In this document: in pieces, positions 39,849 through 52,508 of the stretch
Numbering within the stretch: position 1 is the stretch's first letter
Layout of the letters: every line of letters begins with the position of its first letter
Position numbers and translations under genes: made by a program
The notes under the pieces: model-generated
What the model was told of the DNA's origin: nothing
Seen by the model: only the letters and a program-made list of their open reading frames with translations
Database searches by the model: none
Assembly (NCBI GenBank): GCA_038025085.1
Contig: CM076141.1
Location: forward strand, 24,366,501-24,430,500
Length of the DNA: 64,000 nt
Source of the DNA: Tetragonia tetragonoides
Taxonomy: Eukaryota > Streptophyta > Magnoliopsida > Caryophyllales > Aizoaceae
Direction of reading: 5' to 3'

Positions 39849-42211
39849 TTCTATAACCCTAGTCGTAAGAGCTGTTAAAACGCGTAAATTCATTATACAA
39901 CTTGAGTTGAAGCTTGTTTGTACTTGTAAACATCCTAGGTGTAGTTTCACACTCAAATGATTGCAAACAAAGTATGTGGATGCTTTCTCTTAATATACAA
40001 CACACAAAAGAACTCAATTTCTATCACCCTAGTCGTAAGAGCTGTTAAAACGCGTAAATTCATTATACAACTTGAGTTGAAGCTTGTTTGTACTTGTAAA
40101 CATCCTAGGTGTAGTTTCACACTCAAATGAATGCAAAAAACGTATTTGGATGCTTTGTCTTAATATACAACACAAAAGAACTCAAATCTCTTTCACCCTA
40201 CTCGTATGAGCTTTTAAAACGCGTAAATGCATTCAAAAGCTTGAGTTGAAGCTTGTTTGTAACTGTAAACATCCTAGGTGTAGTTTTACACTCAAATGAA
40301 TGTAAACAAAGTATTTGGATGCTTTCTCTTAATATACAACACAAAAGAAGTCAATTTCTATCACCCTAGTCGTAAGAGCTGTCAAAACGCGTAAATTCAT
40401 TCAACAGCTTGAGTTGAAGCTTTTTTGTACTTGTAAACATCCTAGGTGTAGTTTCACACTCAAATGAATGCAAACAAAGTATTTGGATGCTCTCTCTTAA
40501 TATACAAAAGAAAAGAACTCAAATCTCTTTCACCCTACTCGTATGAGCTTTTAAAACGCGTAAATACATTCAAAAGCTTGAGTTGAAGCTTGTTTGTAAC
40601 TGAAACATCCTAGGTATAGTTTCACATTCAAATGAATGCAAACAACGTATTTGGATGCTTTCTCTTAATATATACCACAAAAGTACTCAAATCTCTTTCA
40701 CCCTACTCGTATGAGCTTTTAAAACGCGTAAATGCATTCAAAAGCTTGAGTTGAAGCTTGTTTGTAACTGTAAACATCCTAGGTGTAGTTTTACACTTAA
40801 ATGAATGCAAACAAAGTATTTGGGTGCTTTCTCTTAATATACAACACAAAAGAACACATATCTCTTTCACCCTACTCGTATGAGCTTTAAAACGCGTAAA
40901 TGCATTCAAAAGCTTGAGTTGAAGCTTGTTTGTAACTCTAAACATCCTAGGTGTAGTTTCACAGTCAAATGATTGCAAACAAAGTATTTGGATGCTTTCT
41001 CTTAATATACAACACAAAAGAACTCAATTTCTATCACCCTAGTCGTAAGAGCTGTTAAAACGCGTAAATTCATTCAACAGCTTGAGTTGAAGCTTGTTTG
41101 TACTTGTAAACATCCTAGGTGTAGTTTCACACTCAAATGAATGCAAAAAACGTATTTGGATGATTTGTCTTAATATACAACACAAAAGAACTCAAATCTC
41201 TTTCACCCTACTCGTATGAGCTTTTAAAACGCGTAAATGCATTCAAAAGCTTGAGTTGAAGCTTGTTTGTAACTGTAAACATCCTAGGTGTAGTTTTACA
41301 CTCAAATGAATGTAAACAAAGTATTGGGATGCTTTCTCTTAATACACAACACAGAAGAACTCAAATCTCTTTCACCTTACTCGTATGTGCTTTTAAAACG
41401 CGTAAATGCATTCAAAAGCTTGAGTTGAAGCTTGTTTTTAACAGTAAACATCCTAGGTGTAGTTTTACACTTAAATGAATGCAAACAAAGTATTTCGATG
41501 CTTTCTCTTAATATACAACACAAAAAAACTCAAATCTCTTTCACCCTACTCGTACGAGCTTTTAAAACGCGTAAATGCATTCAAAAGCTTGAGTTGAAGC
41601 TTGTTTGTAACTCTAAACATCCTAGGTGTAATTTCAAACTCAAATGATTGCAAACAAAGTATTTGGATGTTTTCTCTTAATATACAACACAAAAGAACTC
41701 AAATCTCTTACACCCTACTCGTATGCGCTTTTAAAACGCGTAAATGCATTCAAAAGCTTGAGTTGAAGTTTGTTTGTAACTGTAAACATCCTAGGTATAG
41801 TATCACACTCAAATGAATGCAAACAAAGTATTTGGATGATTTCTCTTAATATACAACACAAAAGAACTCAAATCTCTTTCACCCTACTCGTATGAGCTTT
41901 TAAAACGCGTAAATGCATTCAAAAGCTTGAGTTGAAACTTGTTTGTAACTGTAAACATCCTAGGTATAGTTTCACACTCAAATGAATGCAAGTAAAAGTA
42001 TTTGGATGCTTTCTCTTAATATACAACACAAAAGAACTCAAATCTCTTTCACCCTACTCGTATGAGCTTTTGAAACGCGTAAATGCATTCAAAAGCTTGA
42101 GTTGAAACTTGTTTGTAACTGTAAACATCCTAGGTGTAGTTTCACACTCAAATGAATGCAAACAAAGTATTTGGATGCTTTCTCTTAATATACAACACAA
42201 AAGAACTCAAT
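39849..42211 (+). repeat. HOR unit 7, strongly diverged (2363 bp)
   Basis: Starts with the B1-B2 pair, but B2 lies in a monomer with AAGTATGTGG (near 39,972). The rest is a mixture of less common monomers: GAATGCAAAAAACG, GATGCTTTGTC, GTTTTTAACAG and a C/B-like monomer near 41,030. Single-base indels are concentrated here: CTGAAACATCC near 40,601 (-1), GAGCTTTAAAACG near 40,884 (-1), and GCAAGTAAAAGT near 41,990 (+1). Confidence 0.78.
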
Positions 42212-44078
42212 TTCTATAACCCTAGTCGTAAGAGCTGTTAAAACGCGTAAATTCATTATACAACTTGAGTTGAAGCTTGTTTGTACTTGTAAACATCCTA
42301 GGTGTAGTTTCACACTCAAATGATTGCAAACAAAGTATGTGGATGCTTTCTCTTAATATACAACACACAAAAGAACTCAATTTCTATCACCCTAGTCGTA
42401 AGAGCTGTTAAAACGCGTAAATTCATTATACAACTTGAGTTGAAGCTTGTTTGTACTTGTAAACATCCTAGGTGTAGTTTCACACTCAAATGAATGCAAA
42501 AAACGTATTTGGATGCTTTGTCTTAATATACAACACAAAAGAACTCAAATCTCTTTCACCCTACTCGTATGAGCTTTTAAAACGCGGAAATGCATTCAAA
42601 AGCTTGAGTTGAAGCTTGTTTGTAACTGTAAACATCCTAGGTATAGTTTTACACTCAAATGAATGCAAACAAAGTATTTGGATGATTTCTCTTAGAATAC
42701 AACACAAAAGAACTCAAATCTCTTTCACCCTACTCGTATGAGCTTTTAAAACGCGTAAATGCATTCAAAAGCTTGAGTTGAAGCTTGTTTGTAGCTGTAC
42801 ACATCCTAGGTATAGTTTCACACTCAAATGAATGCAAACAAAGTAATTGGATGCTTTCTCTTAATATACGACACAAAAGAACTCAAATCTCTTTCACCCT
42901 ACTCATATGTGCTTTTAAAACGCGTAAATGCATTCAAAAGCTTGAGTTGAAGCTTGTTTGTAACTGTAAACATCCTAGGTATAATTTCACACTCAAATAA
43001 ATGCAAACAAAGTATTTGGATGCTTTCTCTTAATATACAACACAAAAGAACTCAAATCTCTTTCACCCTACTCGTATGAGCTTTGAAAACGCGTAAATGC
43101 ATTCAAAAGCTTGAGTTAAAGCTTGTTTGTAACTGTAAACATTCTAGGTATACTTTCACACTCAAATGAATGCAAACAAAGTATTTGGATGATTTCTCTT
43201 AGAATACAACACAAAAGAACTCAAATCTCTTTCACCCTACTCGTATGAGCTTTTAAAACGCGTAAATGCATTCAAAAGCTTGAGTTGAAGCTTGTTTGTA
43301 GCTGTACACATCCTAGGTATAGTTTCACACTCAAATGAATGCAAACAAAGTATTTGGATGCTTTCTCTTAATATACGACACAAAAGAACTCAAATCTCTT
43401 TCACCCTACTCGTATGTGCTTTTAAAACGCGTAAATGCATTCAAAAGCTTGAGTTGAAGCTTGTTTGTAACTGTAAACATTCTAGGTATAATTTCACACT
43501 CAAATAAATGCAAACAAAGTATTTGGATGCTTTCTCTTAATATACAACACAAAAGAACTCAAATCTCTTTCACCCTACTCGTATGAGCTTTGAAAACGCG
43601 TAAATGCATTCAAAAGCTTGAGTTAAAGCTTGTTTGTAACTGTAAACATTCTAGGTATAGTTTCACACTCAAATGAATGCAAACAAAGTATTTGGATGAT
43701 TTCTCTTAGAATACAACACAAAAGAACTCAAATCTCTTTCACCCTACTCGTATGAGCTTTTAAAACGCGTAAATGCATTCAAAAGCTTGAGTTGAAGCTT
43801 GTTTGTAACTGTAAACATCCTAGGTGTAGTTTCACACTCAAATGAATGCAAACAACGTATTTGGATACTTTCTCTTAATATACAACACAAAAGAACTCAA
43901 ATCTCTTTCACCCTACTCGTATGAGCTTTGAAAACGCGTAAATGCATTCAAAAGCTTGAGTTGAAGCTTGTTTGTAACTGTAAACATCCTAGGTGTAGTT
44001 TCACACTCAAATGAATGCAAACAACGTATTTGGATACTTTCTCTTAATATACAACACAAAAGAACTCAAATCTCTTTT

Positions 44079-44752
44079 ACCCTACTCGTATGAGCTTTTA
44101 AAACGCGTAAATGCATTCAAAAGCTTGAGTTGAAGCTTGTTTGTAACTGTAAACATCCTACGTGTAGTTTCACACTCAAATGAATGCAAACAAAGTATTT
44201 GGATGCTTTCTCTCAATATACAAGACAAAAGAACTCAATTTCTATCACCCTAGTCGTAAGAGCTGTTAAAACTAGTAAATTCATTCAACAGCTTGAGTTG
44301 AAGCTTGTTTGTACTTGTAAACATCCTAGGTGTAGTTTCACACTCAAATGAATGCAAACATCGTATTTGGATGCTTTCTCTTAATATACAACACAAAAGA
44401 ACTCAAATCTCTTTCACCCTACTCGTATGAGCTTTTAAAACGCGTAAATGCATTCAAAAGCTTTAGTTGAAGCTTGTTTGTAACTGTAACCATCCTAGGT
44501 GTAGTTTCACACTCAAATGATTGCAAAAAAATATTTGGATGAATTCTCTTAATATATAACACAAAAGAACTCAAATCTCTTTCACCCTACTCGTATGAGC
44601 TTTTAAAACGCGTAAATGCATTCAAAAGCTTGAGTTGAAGTTTGTTTGTAACTGTAAACATCCTAGGTATAGTTTCACACTCAAATGAATGCAAACAAAG
44701 TATTTGGATGCTTTCTCTTAATATACAACACAAAAGAACTCAAATCTCTTTT
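44079..44752 (+). repeat. 4-monomer duplication, first copy (674 bp)
   Basis: Contains the CAAGACAAAAG monomer (44,221), a B-like monomer with AAAACTAGTAAATTC in place of AAAACGCGTAAATTC, and a monomer with GCAAAAAAATATTTGG (1 bp short) followed by GATGAATTC. It repeats immediately at offset 674 (4 x 169 minus 2). It carries two private bases, CCTACGTG at 44,161 and ACATCG at 44,361. Confidence 0.88.
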
Positions 44753-45426
44753 ACCCTACTCGTATGAGCTTTTAAAACGCGTAAATGCATTCAAAAGCTT
44801 GAGTTGAAGCTTGTTTGTAACTGTAAACATCCTAGGTGTAGTTTCACACTCAAATGAATGCAAACAAAGTATTTGGATGCTTTCTCTCAATATACAAGAC
44901 AAAAGAACTCAATTTCTATCACCCTAGTCGTAAGAGCTGTTAAAACTAGTAAATTCATTCAACAGCTTGAGTTGAAGCTTGTTTGTACTTGTAAACATCC
45001 TAGGTGTAGTTTCACACTCAAATGAATGCAAACAACGTATTTGGATGCTTTCTCTTAATATACAACACAAAAGAACTCAAATCTCTTTCACCCTACTCGT
45101 ATGAGCTTTTAAAACGCGTAAATGCATTCAAAAGCTTTAGTTGAAGCTTGTTTGTAACTGTAACCATCCTAGGTGTAGTTTCACACTCAAATGATTGCAA
45201 AAAAATATTTGGATGAATTCTCTTAATATATAACACAAAAGAACTCAAATCTCTTTCACCCTACTCGTATGAGCTTTTAAAACGCGTAAATGCATTCAAA
45301 AGCTTGAGTTGAAGTTTGTTTGTAACTGTAAACATCCTAGGTATAGTTTCACACTCAAATGAATGCAAACAAAGTATTTGGATGCTTTCTCTTAATATAC
45401 AACACAAAAGAACTCAAATCTCTTTC
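44753..45426 (+). repeat. 4-monomer duplication, second copy (674 bp)
   Basis: Same four monomers as the preceding unit, with CAAGAC at 44,895. The base at 44,752 is T (CTCTTTTACC), as at 44,078, while 45,426 is C (CTCTTTCACC), which places the exchange point. The segmental copy B has only one version of this 4-mer (56,739-57,412), so the doubling arose in copy A after the 13-kb duplication or was lost from B. Confidence 0.88.
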
Positions 45427-47949
45427 ACCCTACTCGTATGAGCTTTTAAAACGCGTAAATGCATTCAAAAGCTTGATTTGAAGCTTGTTTGTACTTGTAA
45501 ACATCATAGGTGTAGTTTCACACTCAAATGAATGCAAAAAACATATTTGGATGCGTTGTCTTAATATACAACACAAAAGAACTCAAATCTCTTTCACCCT
45601 ACTCGTATGAGCTTTTAAAACGCGTAAATGCATTCAAAAGCTTGAGTTGAAGCTTGTTTGTAACTGTAAACATCCTAGGTATAATTTCACACTCAAATGA
45701 ATGCAAACAAAGTATTTGGATGCTTTCTCTTAATATACAACACAAAAGAACTCAAATCACTTTCACCCTACTCGTATGAGCTTTTAAAACGCGTAAATGC
45801 ATTCAAAAGCTTGAGTTGAAGCTTGTTTGTAACTGTAAACATCCTAGGTGTAGTTTTACACTCAAATGAATGTAAACAAAGTATTGGGATGCTTTCTCTT
45901 AATATACAACACAGAAGAACTCAAATCTCTTTCACCCTACTCGTATGAGCTTTTAAAACACGTAAATGCATTCAAAAGCTTGAGTTGAAGCTTGTTTGTA
46001 ACTGTAAAAATCCTAGGTATAGTTTCACACTCAAATAAATGCAAACAAAATATTTGGATGCTTTCTCTTAATATACAACACAAAAGAACTCAAATCTCTT
46101 TCACTCTACTCGTATGAGCTTTTAAAACGCGTAAATGCACTCATAAGCTTGAGTTGAAGCTTGTTTGTAACTGAAACATCCTAGGTGTAGTTTTACACTT
46201 AAATGAATGCAAACAAAGTATTTGGGTGCCTTCTCTTAATATACAACACAAAAGAACTCAATTCTCTTTCACCCAACTCGTATAAGCTTTAAAACGCGTA
46301 AATGCATTCAAAAGCTTGAGTTGAAGCTTGTTTGTAACTCTAAACATCCTAGGTGTAGTTTCACAGTCAAATGATTGCAAACAAAGTATTTGGATGCTTT
46401 CTCTTAATATACAACACAAAAGAACTCAATTTCTATCACCCTAGTCGTAAGAGCTGTTAAAACGCGTAAATTCATTCAACAGCTTGAGTTGAAGCTTGTT
46501 TGTACTTGTAAACATCCTAGGTGTAGTTTCACACTCAAATGAATGCAAAAAACGTATTTGGATGCTTTGTCTTAATATACAACACAAAAGAACTCAAATC
46601 TCTTTCACCCTACTCGTATGAGCTTTTAAAACGCGTAAATGCATTCAAAAGCTTGAGTTGAAGCTTGTTTGTAACTGTAAACATCCTAGGTGTAGTTTTA
46701 CACTCAAATGATTGCAAACAAAGTATTTGGATGCTTTCTCTTAATATACAACACAAAAGAACTCAAATCACTTTCACCCTACTCGTATGAGCTTTTAAAA
46801 CGCGTAAATACATTCAAAAGCTTGAGTTGAAGCTTGTTTGTAACTGTAAACATCCTAGGTGTAGTTTCACAGTCAAATGATTGCACACAAAGTATTTGGA
46901 TGCTTTCTCTTAATATACAACACAAAAGAAGTCAATTTCTATCACCCTAGTCGTAAGAGCTGTCAAAACGCGTAAATTCATTCAACAGCTTGAGTTGAAG
47001 CTTATTTGTACTTGTAAACATCCTAGGTGTAGTTTCACACTCAAATGAATGCAAACAAAGTATTTGGATGCTCTCTCTTAATATACAAAAGAAAAGAACT
47101 CAAATCTCTTTCACCCTACTCGTATGAGCTTTTAAAACGCGTAAATACATTCAAAAGCTTGAATTGGAGTTTGTTTGTACTTTTAAACATCCTAGGTATA
47201 GTTTCACATTCAAATGAATGCAAACAACGTATTTGGATGCTTTCTCTTAATATATACCACAAAAGTACTCAAATCTCTTTCACCCTACTCGTATGAGCTT
47301 TTAAAACGCGTAAATGCATTCAAAAGCTTGAGTTGAAGCTTGTTTGTAACTGTAAACATCCTAGGTATAATTTCACACTCAAATGAATGCAAACAAAGTA
47401 TTTGGATGCTTTCTCTTAATATACAACACAAAAGAACTCAAATCACTTTCACCCTACTCGTATGAGCTTTTAAAACGTGTAAATGCATTCAAAAGCATGA
47501 GATGAAGCTTGTTTGTAACTGTAAACATCCTAGGTGTAGTTTCACACTCAAATGATTGCAAACAAAGTATTTGGATGATTTCTCTTAATATACAACACAA
47601 AAGAACTCAAATCTCTTTCACCCTACTCGTATGAGCTTTTAAAACGCGTAAATGCATTCAAAAGCTTGAGTTGAAACTTGTTTGTAACTGTAAACATCCT
47701 AGGTATAGTTTCACACTCAAATGAATGCAAACAAAGTATTTGGATGCTTTCTCTTAATATACAACACAAAAGAACTCAAATCTCTTTCACCCTACTCGTA
47801 TGAGCTTTTAAAACGCGTAAATGCATTCAAAAGCTTGAGTTGAAGCTTGTTTGTAACTGTAAACATCCTAGGTGTAGTTTCACACTCAAATGATTGCAAA
47901 CAAAGTATTTGGATGCTTTCTCTTAATATACAACACAAAAGAACTCAAT

Positions 47950-50313
47950 TTCTATAACCCTAGTCGTAAGAGCTGTTAAAACGCGTAAATTCATTATACA
48001 ACTTGAGTTGAAGCTTGTTTGTACTTGTAAACATCCTAGGTGTAGTTTCACACTCAAATGATTGCAAACAAAGTATTTGGATGCTTTCTCTTAATATACA
48101 ACACACAAAAGAACTCAATTTCTATCACCCTAGTCGTAAGAGCTGTTAAAACGCGTAAATTCATTATACAACTTGAGTTGAAGCTTGTTTGTACTTGTAA
48201 ACATCCTAGGTGTAGTTTCACACTCAAATGAATGCAAGCAAAGTATTTGAATGCTTTCTCTTAATATACAACACAAAAGAACTCAAATCACTTTTACCCT
48301 ACTCGTATGAGCTTTTAAAACGCGTAAATACATTCAAAAGCTTGAGTTGAAGCTTGTTTGTAACTGTAAACATCCTAGGTGTAGTTTCACAGTCAAATGA
48401 TTGCACACAAAGTATTTGGATGCTTTCTCTTAATATACAACACAAAAGAAGTCAATTTCTATCACCCTAGTCGTAAGAGCTGTCAAAACGCGTAAATTCA
48501 TTCAACAGCTTGAGTTGAAGCTTGTTTGTACTTGTAAACATCCTAGGTGTAGTTTCACACTCAAATGAATGCAAACAACGTATTTGGATGCTTTCTCTTA
48601 ATATACAACACAAAAGAACTCAAATCACTTTCACCCTACTCGTATGAGCTTTTAAAACGCGTAAATACATTCAAAAGCTTGAGTTGAAGCTTGTTTGTAA
48701 CTGTAAACATCCTAGGTGTAGTTTCACAGTCAAATGATTGCACACAAAGTATTTGGATGCTTTCTCTTAATATACAACACAAAAGAAGTCAATTTCTATC
48801 ACCCTAGTCGTAAGAGCTGTCAAAACGCGTAAATTCATTCAACAGCTTGAGTTGAAGCTTATTTGTACTTGTAAACATCCTAGGTGTAGTTTCACACTCA
48901 AATGAATGCAAACAAAGTATTTGGATGCTCTCTCTTAATATACAAAAGAAAAGAACTCAAATCTCTTTCACCCTACTCGTATGAGCTTTTAAAACGCGTA
49001 AATACATTCAAAAGCTTGAATTGGAGTTTGTTTGTACTTTTAAACATCCTAGGTATAGTTTCACATTCAAATGAATGCAAACAACGTATTTGGATGCTTT
49101 CTCTTAATATATACCACAAAAGTACTCAAATCTCTTTCACCCTACTCGTATGAGCTTTTAAAACGCGTAAATGCATTCAAAAGCTTGAGTTGAAGCTTGT
49201 TTGTAACTGTAAACATCCTAGGTATAATTTCACACTCAAATGAATGCAAACAAAGTATTTGGATGCTTTCTCTGAATATACAACACAAAAGAACTCAAAT
49301 CTCTTTCACTCTACTCGTATGAGCTTTTAAAACGCGTAAATGCATTCAAAAGCTTGAGTTGAAACTTGTTTGTAACTGTAAACATCCTAGGTATAGTTTC
49401 ACACTCAAATGAATGCAAACAAAGTATTTGGATGCTTTCTCTGAATATACAACACAAAAGAACTCAAATCTCTTTCACCCTTCTCGTATGAGCTTTTAAA
49501 ACCCGTAAGTGCATTCAAAAGCTTGAGTTGAAGCTTGTTTGTAACTGTAAACATCCTAGGTGTAGTTTCACACTCAAATGAATGCAAACAAAGTATTTGG
49601 ATGCTTTCTCTGAATATACAACACAAAAGAACTCAAATCACTTTCACCCTACTCGTATGAGCTTTTAAAACGCGTAAATGCATTCAAAAGCATGAGATGA
49701 AGCTTGTTTGTAACTGTAAACATCCTAGGTATAATTTCACACTCAAATGAATGCAAACAAAGTATTTGGATGCTTTCTCTTAATATACAACACAAAAGAA
49801 CTCAAATCACTTTCACCCTACTCGTATGAGCTTTTAAAACGTGTAAATGCATTCAAAAGCATGAGATGAAGCTTGTTTGTAACTGTAAACATCCTAGGTG
49901 TAGTTTCACACTCAAATGATTGCAAACAAAGTATTTGGATGATTTCTCTTAATATACAACACAAAAGAACTCAAATCTCTTTCACCCTACTCGTATGAGC
50001 TTTTAAAACGCGTAAATGCATTCAAAAGCTTGAGTTGAAACTTGTTTGTAACTGTAAACATCCTAGGTATAGTTTCACACTCAAATGAATGCAAACAAAG
50101 TATTTGGATGCTTTCTCTTAATATACAACACAAAAGAACTCAAATCTCTTTCACCCTACTCGTATGAGCTTTTAAAACGCGTAAATGCATTCAAAAGCTT
50201 GAGTTGAAGCTTGTTTGTAACTGTAAACATCCTAGGTGTAGTTTCACACTCAAATGATTGCAAACAAAGTATTTGGATGCTTTCTCTTAATATACAACAC
50301 AAAAGAACTCAAT
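47950..50313 (+). repeat. HOR unit, 14-mer, duplicate of unit 5 (2364 bp)
   Basis: Corresponds base for base to 35,290-37,653 except for T instead of A at 48,526. It is preceded by an 11-mer form (open-frame markers at 47,045 and 48,902 are 1857 bp apart). Confidence 0.88.
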
Positions 50314-52508
50314 TTCTATAACCCTAGTCGTAAGAGCTGTTAAAACGCGTAAATTCATTATACAACTTGAGTTGAAGCTTGTTTGTACTTGTAAACATCC
50401 TAGGTGTAGTTTCACACTCAAATGATTGCAAACAAAGTATTTGGATGCTTTCTCTTAATATACAACACACAAAAGAACTCAATTTCTATCACCCTAGTCG
50501 TAAGAGCTGTTAAAACGCGTAAATTCATTATACAACTTGAGTTGAAGCTTGTTTGTACTTGTAAACATCCTAGGTGTAGTTTCACACTCAAATGAATGCA
50601 AGCAAAGTATTTGAATGCTTTCTCTTAATATACAACACAAAAGAACTCAAATCACTTTTACCCTACTCGTATGAGCTTTTAAAACGCGTAAATACATTCA
50701 AAAGCTTGAGTTGAAGCTTGTTTGTAACTGTAAACATCCTAGGTGTAGTTTCACAGTCAAATGATTGCACACAAAGTATTTGGATGCTTTCTCTTAATAT
50801 ACAACACAAAAGAAGTCAATTTCTATCACCCTAGTCGTAAGAGCTGTCAAAACGCGTAAATTCATTCAACAGCTTGAGTTGAAGCTTGTATGTACTTGTA
50901 AACATCCTAGGTGTAGTTTCACACTCAAATGAATGCAAACAACGTATTTGGATGCTTTCTCTTAATATACAACACAAAAGAACTCAAATCACTTTCACCC
51001 TACTCGTATGAGCTTTTAAAACGCGTAAATACATTCAAAAGCTTGAGTTGAAGCTTGTTTGTAACTGTAATCATCCTAGGTGTAGTTTCACAGTCAAATG
51101 ATTGCACACAAAGTATTTGGATGCTTTCTCTTAATATAAAACACAAAAGAAGTCAATTTCTATCACCCTAGTCGTAAGAGCTGTCAAAACGCGTAAATTC
51201 ATTCAACAGCTTGAGTTGAATCTTATTTGTACTTGTAAACATCCTAGGTGTAGTTTCACACTCAAATGAATGCAAACAAAGTATTTGGATGCTCTCTCTT
51301 AATATACAAAAGAAAAGAACTCAAATCTCTTTCACCCTACTCGTATGAGCTTTTAAAACGCGTAAATACATTCAAAATCTTGAGTTGAAGCTTGTTTGTA
51401 CTTGTAAACATCCTAGGTATAGTTTCACATTCAAATGAATGCAAACAACGTATTTGGATGCTTTCTCTTAATATATGCCACAAAAGTACTCAAATCTCTT
51501 TCACCCTACTCGTATGAGCTTTTAAAACGCGTAAATGCATTCAAAAGCTTGAGTTGAAGCTTGTTTGTAACTGTAAACATCCTAGGTGTAGTTTCACACT
51601 CAAATGAATGCAAACAACGTATTTGGATGCTTTCTCTTAATATACAACACAAAAGAACTCAAATCTCTTTCACCCTACTCGTATGAGCTTTTAAAACGCG
51701 TAAATGCATTCAAAAGCTTGAGTTGAAGCTTGTTTGTAACTGTAAACATCCTAGGTATAATTTCACACTCAAATGAATGCAAACAAAGTATTTGGATGCT
51801 TTCTCTTAATATACAACACAAAAGAACTCAAATCTCTTTCACCCTACTCGTATGAGCTTTTAAAACGCGTAAATGCATTCAAAAGCTTGAGTTGAAACTT
51901 GTTTGTAACTGTAAACATCCTAGGTATAGTTTCACACTCAAATGAATGCAAACAAAGTATTTGGATGCTTTCTCTGAATATACAACACAAAAGAACTCAA
52001 ATCTCTTTCACTCTACTCGTATGAGCTTTTAAAACGCATAAATGCATTCAAAAGCTTGAGTTTAAGCTTGTTTGTAACTGTAAACATCCTAGGTATAATT
52101 TCACACTCAAATGAATGCAAACAAAGTATTTGGATGCTTTCTCTTAATATACAACACAAAAGAACTCAAATCACTTTCACCCTACTCGTATGAGCTTTTA
52201 AAACGCGTAAATGCATTCAAAAGCATGAGATGAAGCTTGTTTGTAACTGTAAACATCCTAGGTGTAGTTTCACACTCAAATGAATGCAAACAAAGTATTT
52301 GGATGCTTTCTCTTAATATACAACACAAAAGAACTCAAATCTCTTTCACCCTACTCGTATGAGCTTTTAAAACGCGTAAATGCATTCAAAAGCTTGAGTT
52401 GAAGCTTGTTTGTAACTGTAAACATCCTAGGTGTAGTTTCACACTCAAATGATTGCAAACAAAGTATTTGGATGCTTTCTCTTAATATACAACACAAAAG
52501 AACTCAAT
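50314..52508 (+). repeat. HOR unit, 13-mer, duplicate of unit 6 (2195 bp)
   Basis: Repeats 37,654-39,848 at offset 12,660 with the same private changes (CTGTAATCATCC, TTAATATAAAACAC, ATATATGCCAC). I saw no difference in the lines compared. Confidence 0.88.

Larger units (their letters stand above)
33556..46711 (+). repeat. Segmental tandem duplication, copy A (13,156 bp)
   Basis: This segment of about 78 monomers is repeated as copy B. From 34,674 to about 44,750 the two align without a gap at offset 12,660. Left of 34,674 the offset is 13,167, because copy A has three more monomers (507 bp). Right of 45,426 it is 11,986, because copy A has a duplicated 4-mer (674 bp). I found only four base differences in the aligned part: 35,866/48,526, 42,903/55,563, 44,161/56,821 and 44,361/57,021. 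A short list could miss some, since the comparison was by eye. Confidence 0.9.

Noticed and set aside
46712..46722. Mobile element insertion at the junction of the 13-kb copies
   Set aside because: The 12 bp between the copies are ordinary monomer sequence in correct phase. No target-site duplication or terminal inverted repeat is visible. Unequal crossover explains the junction.
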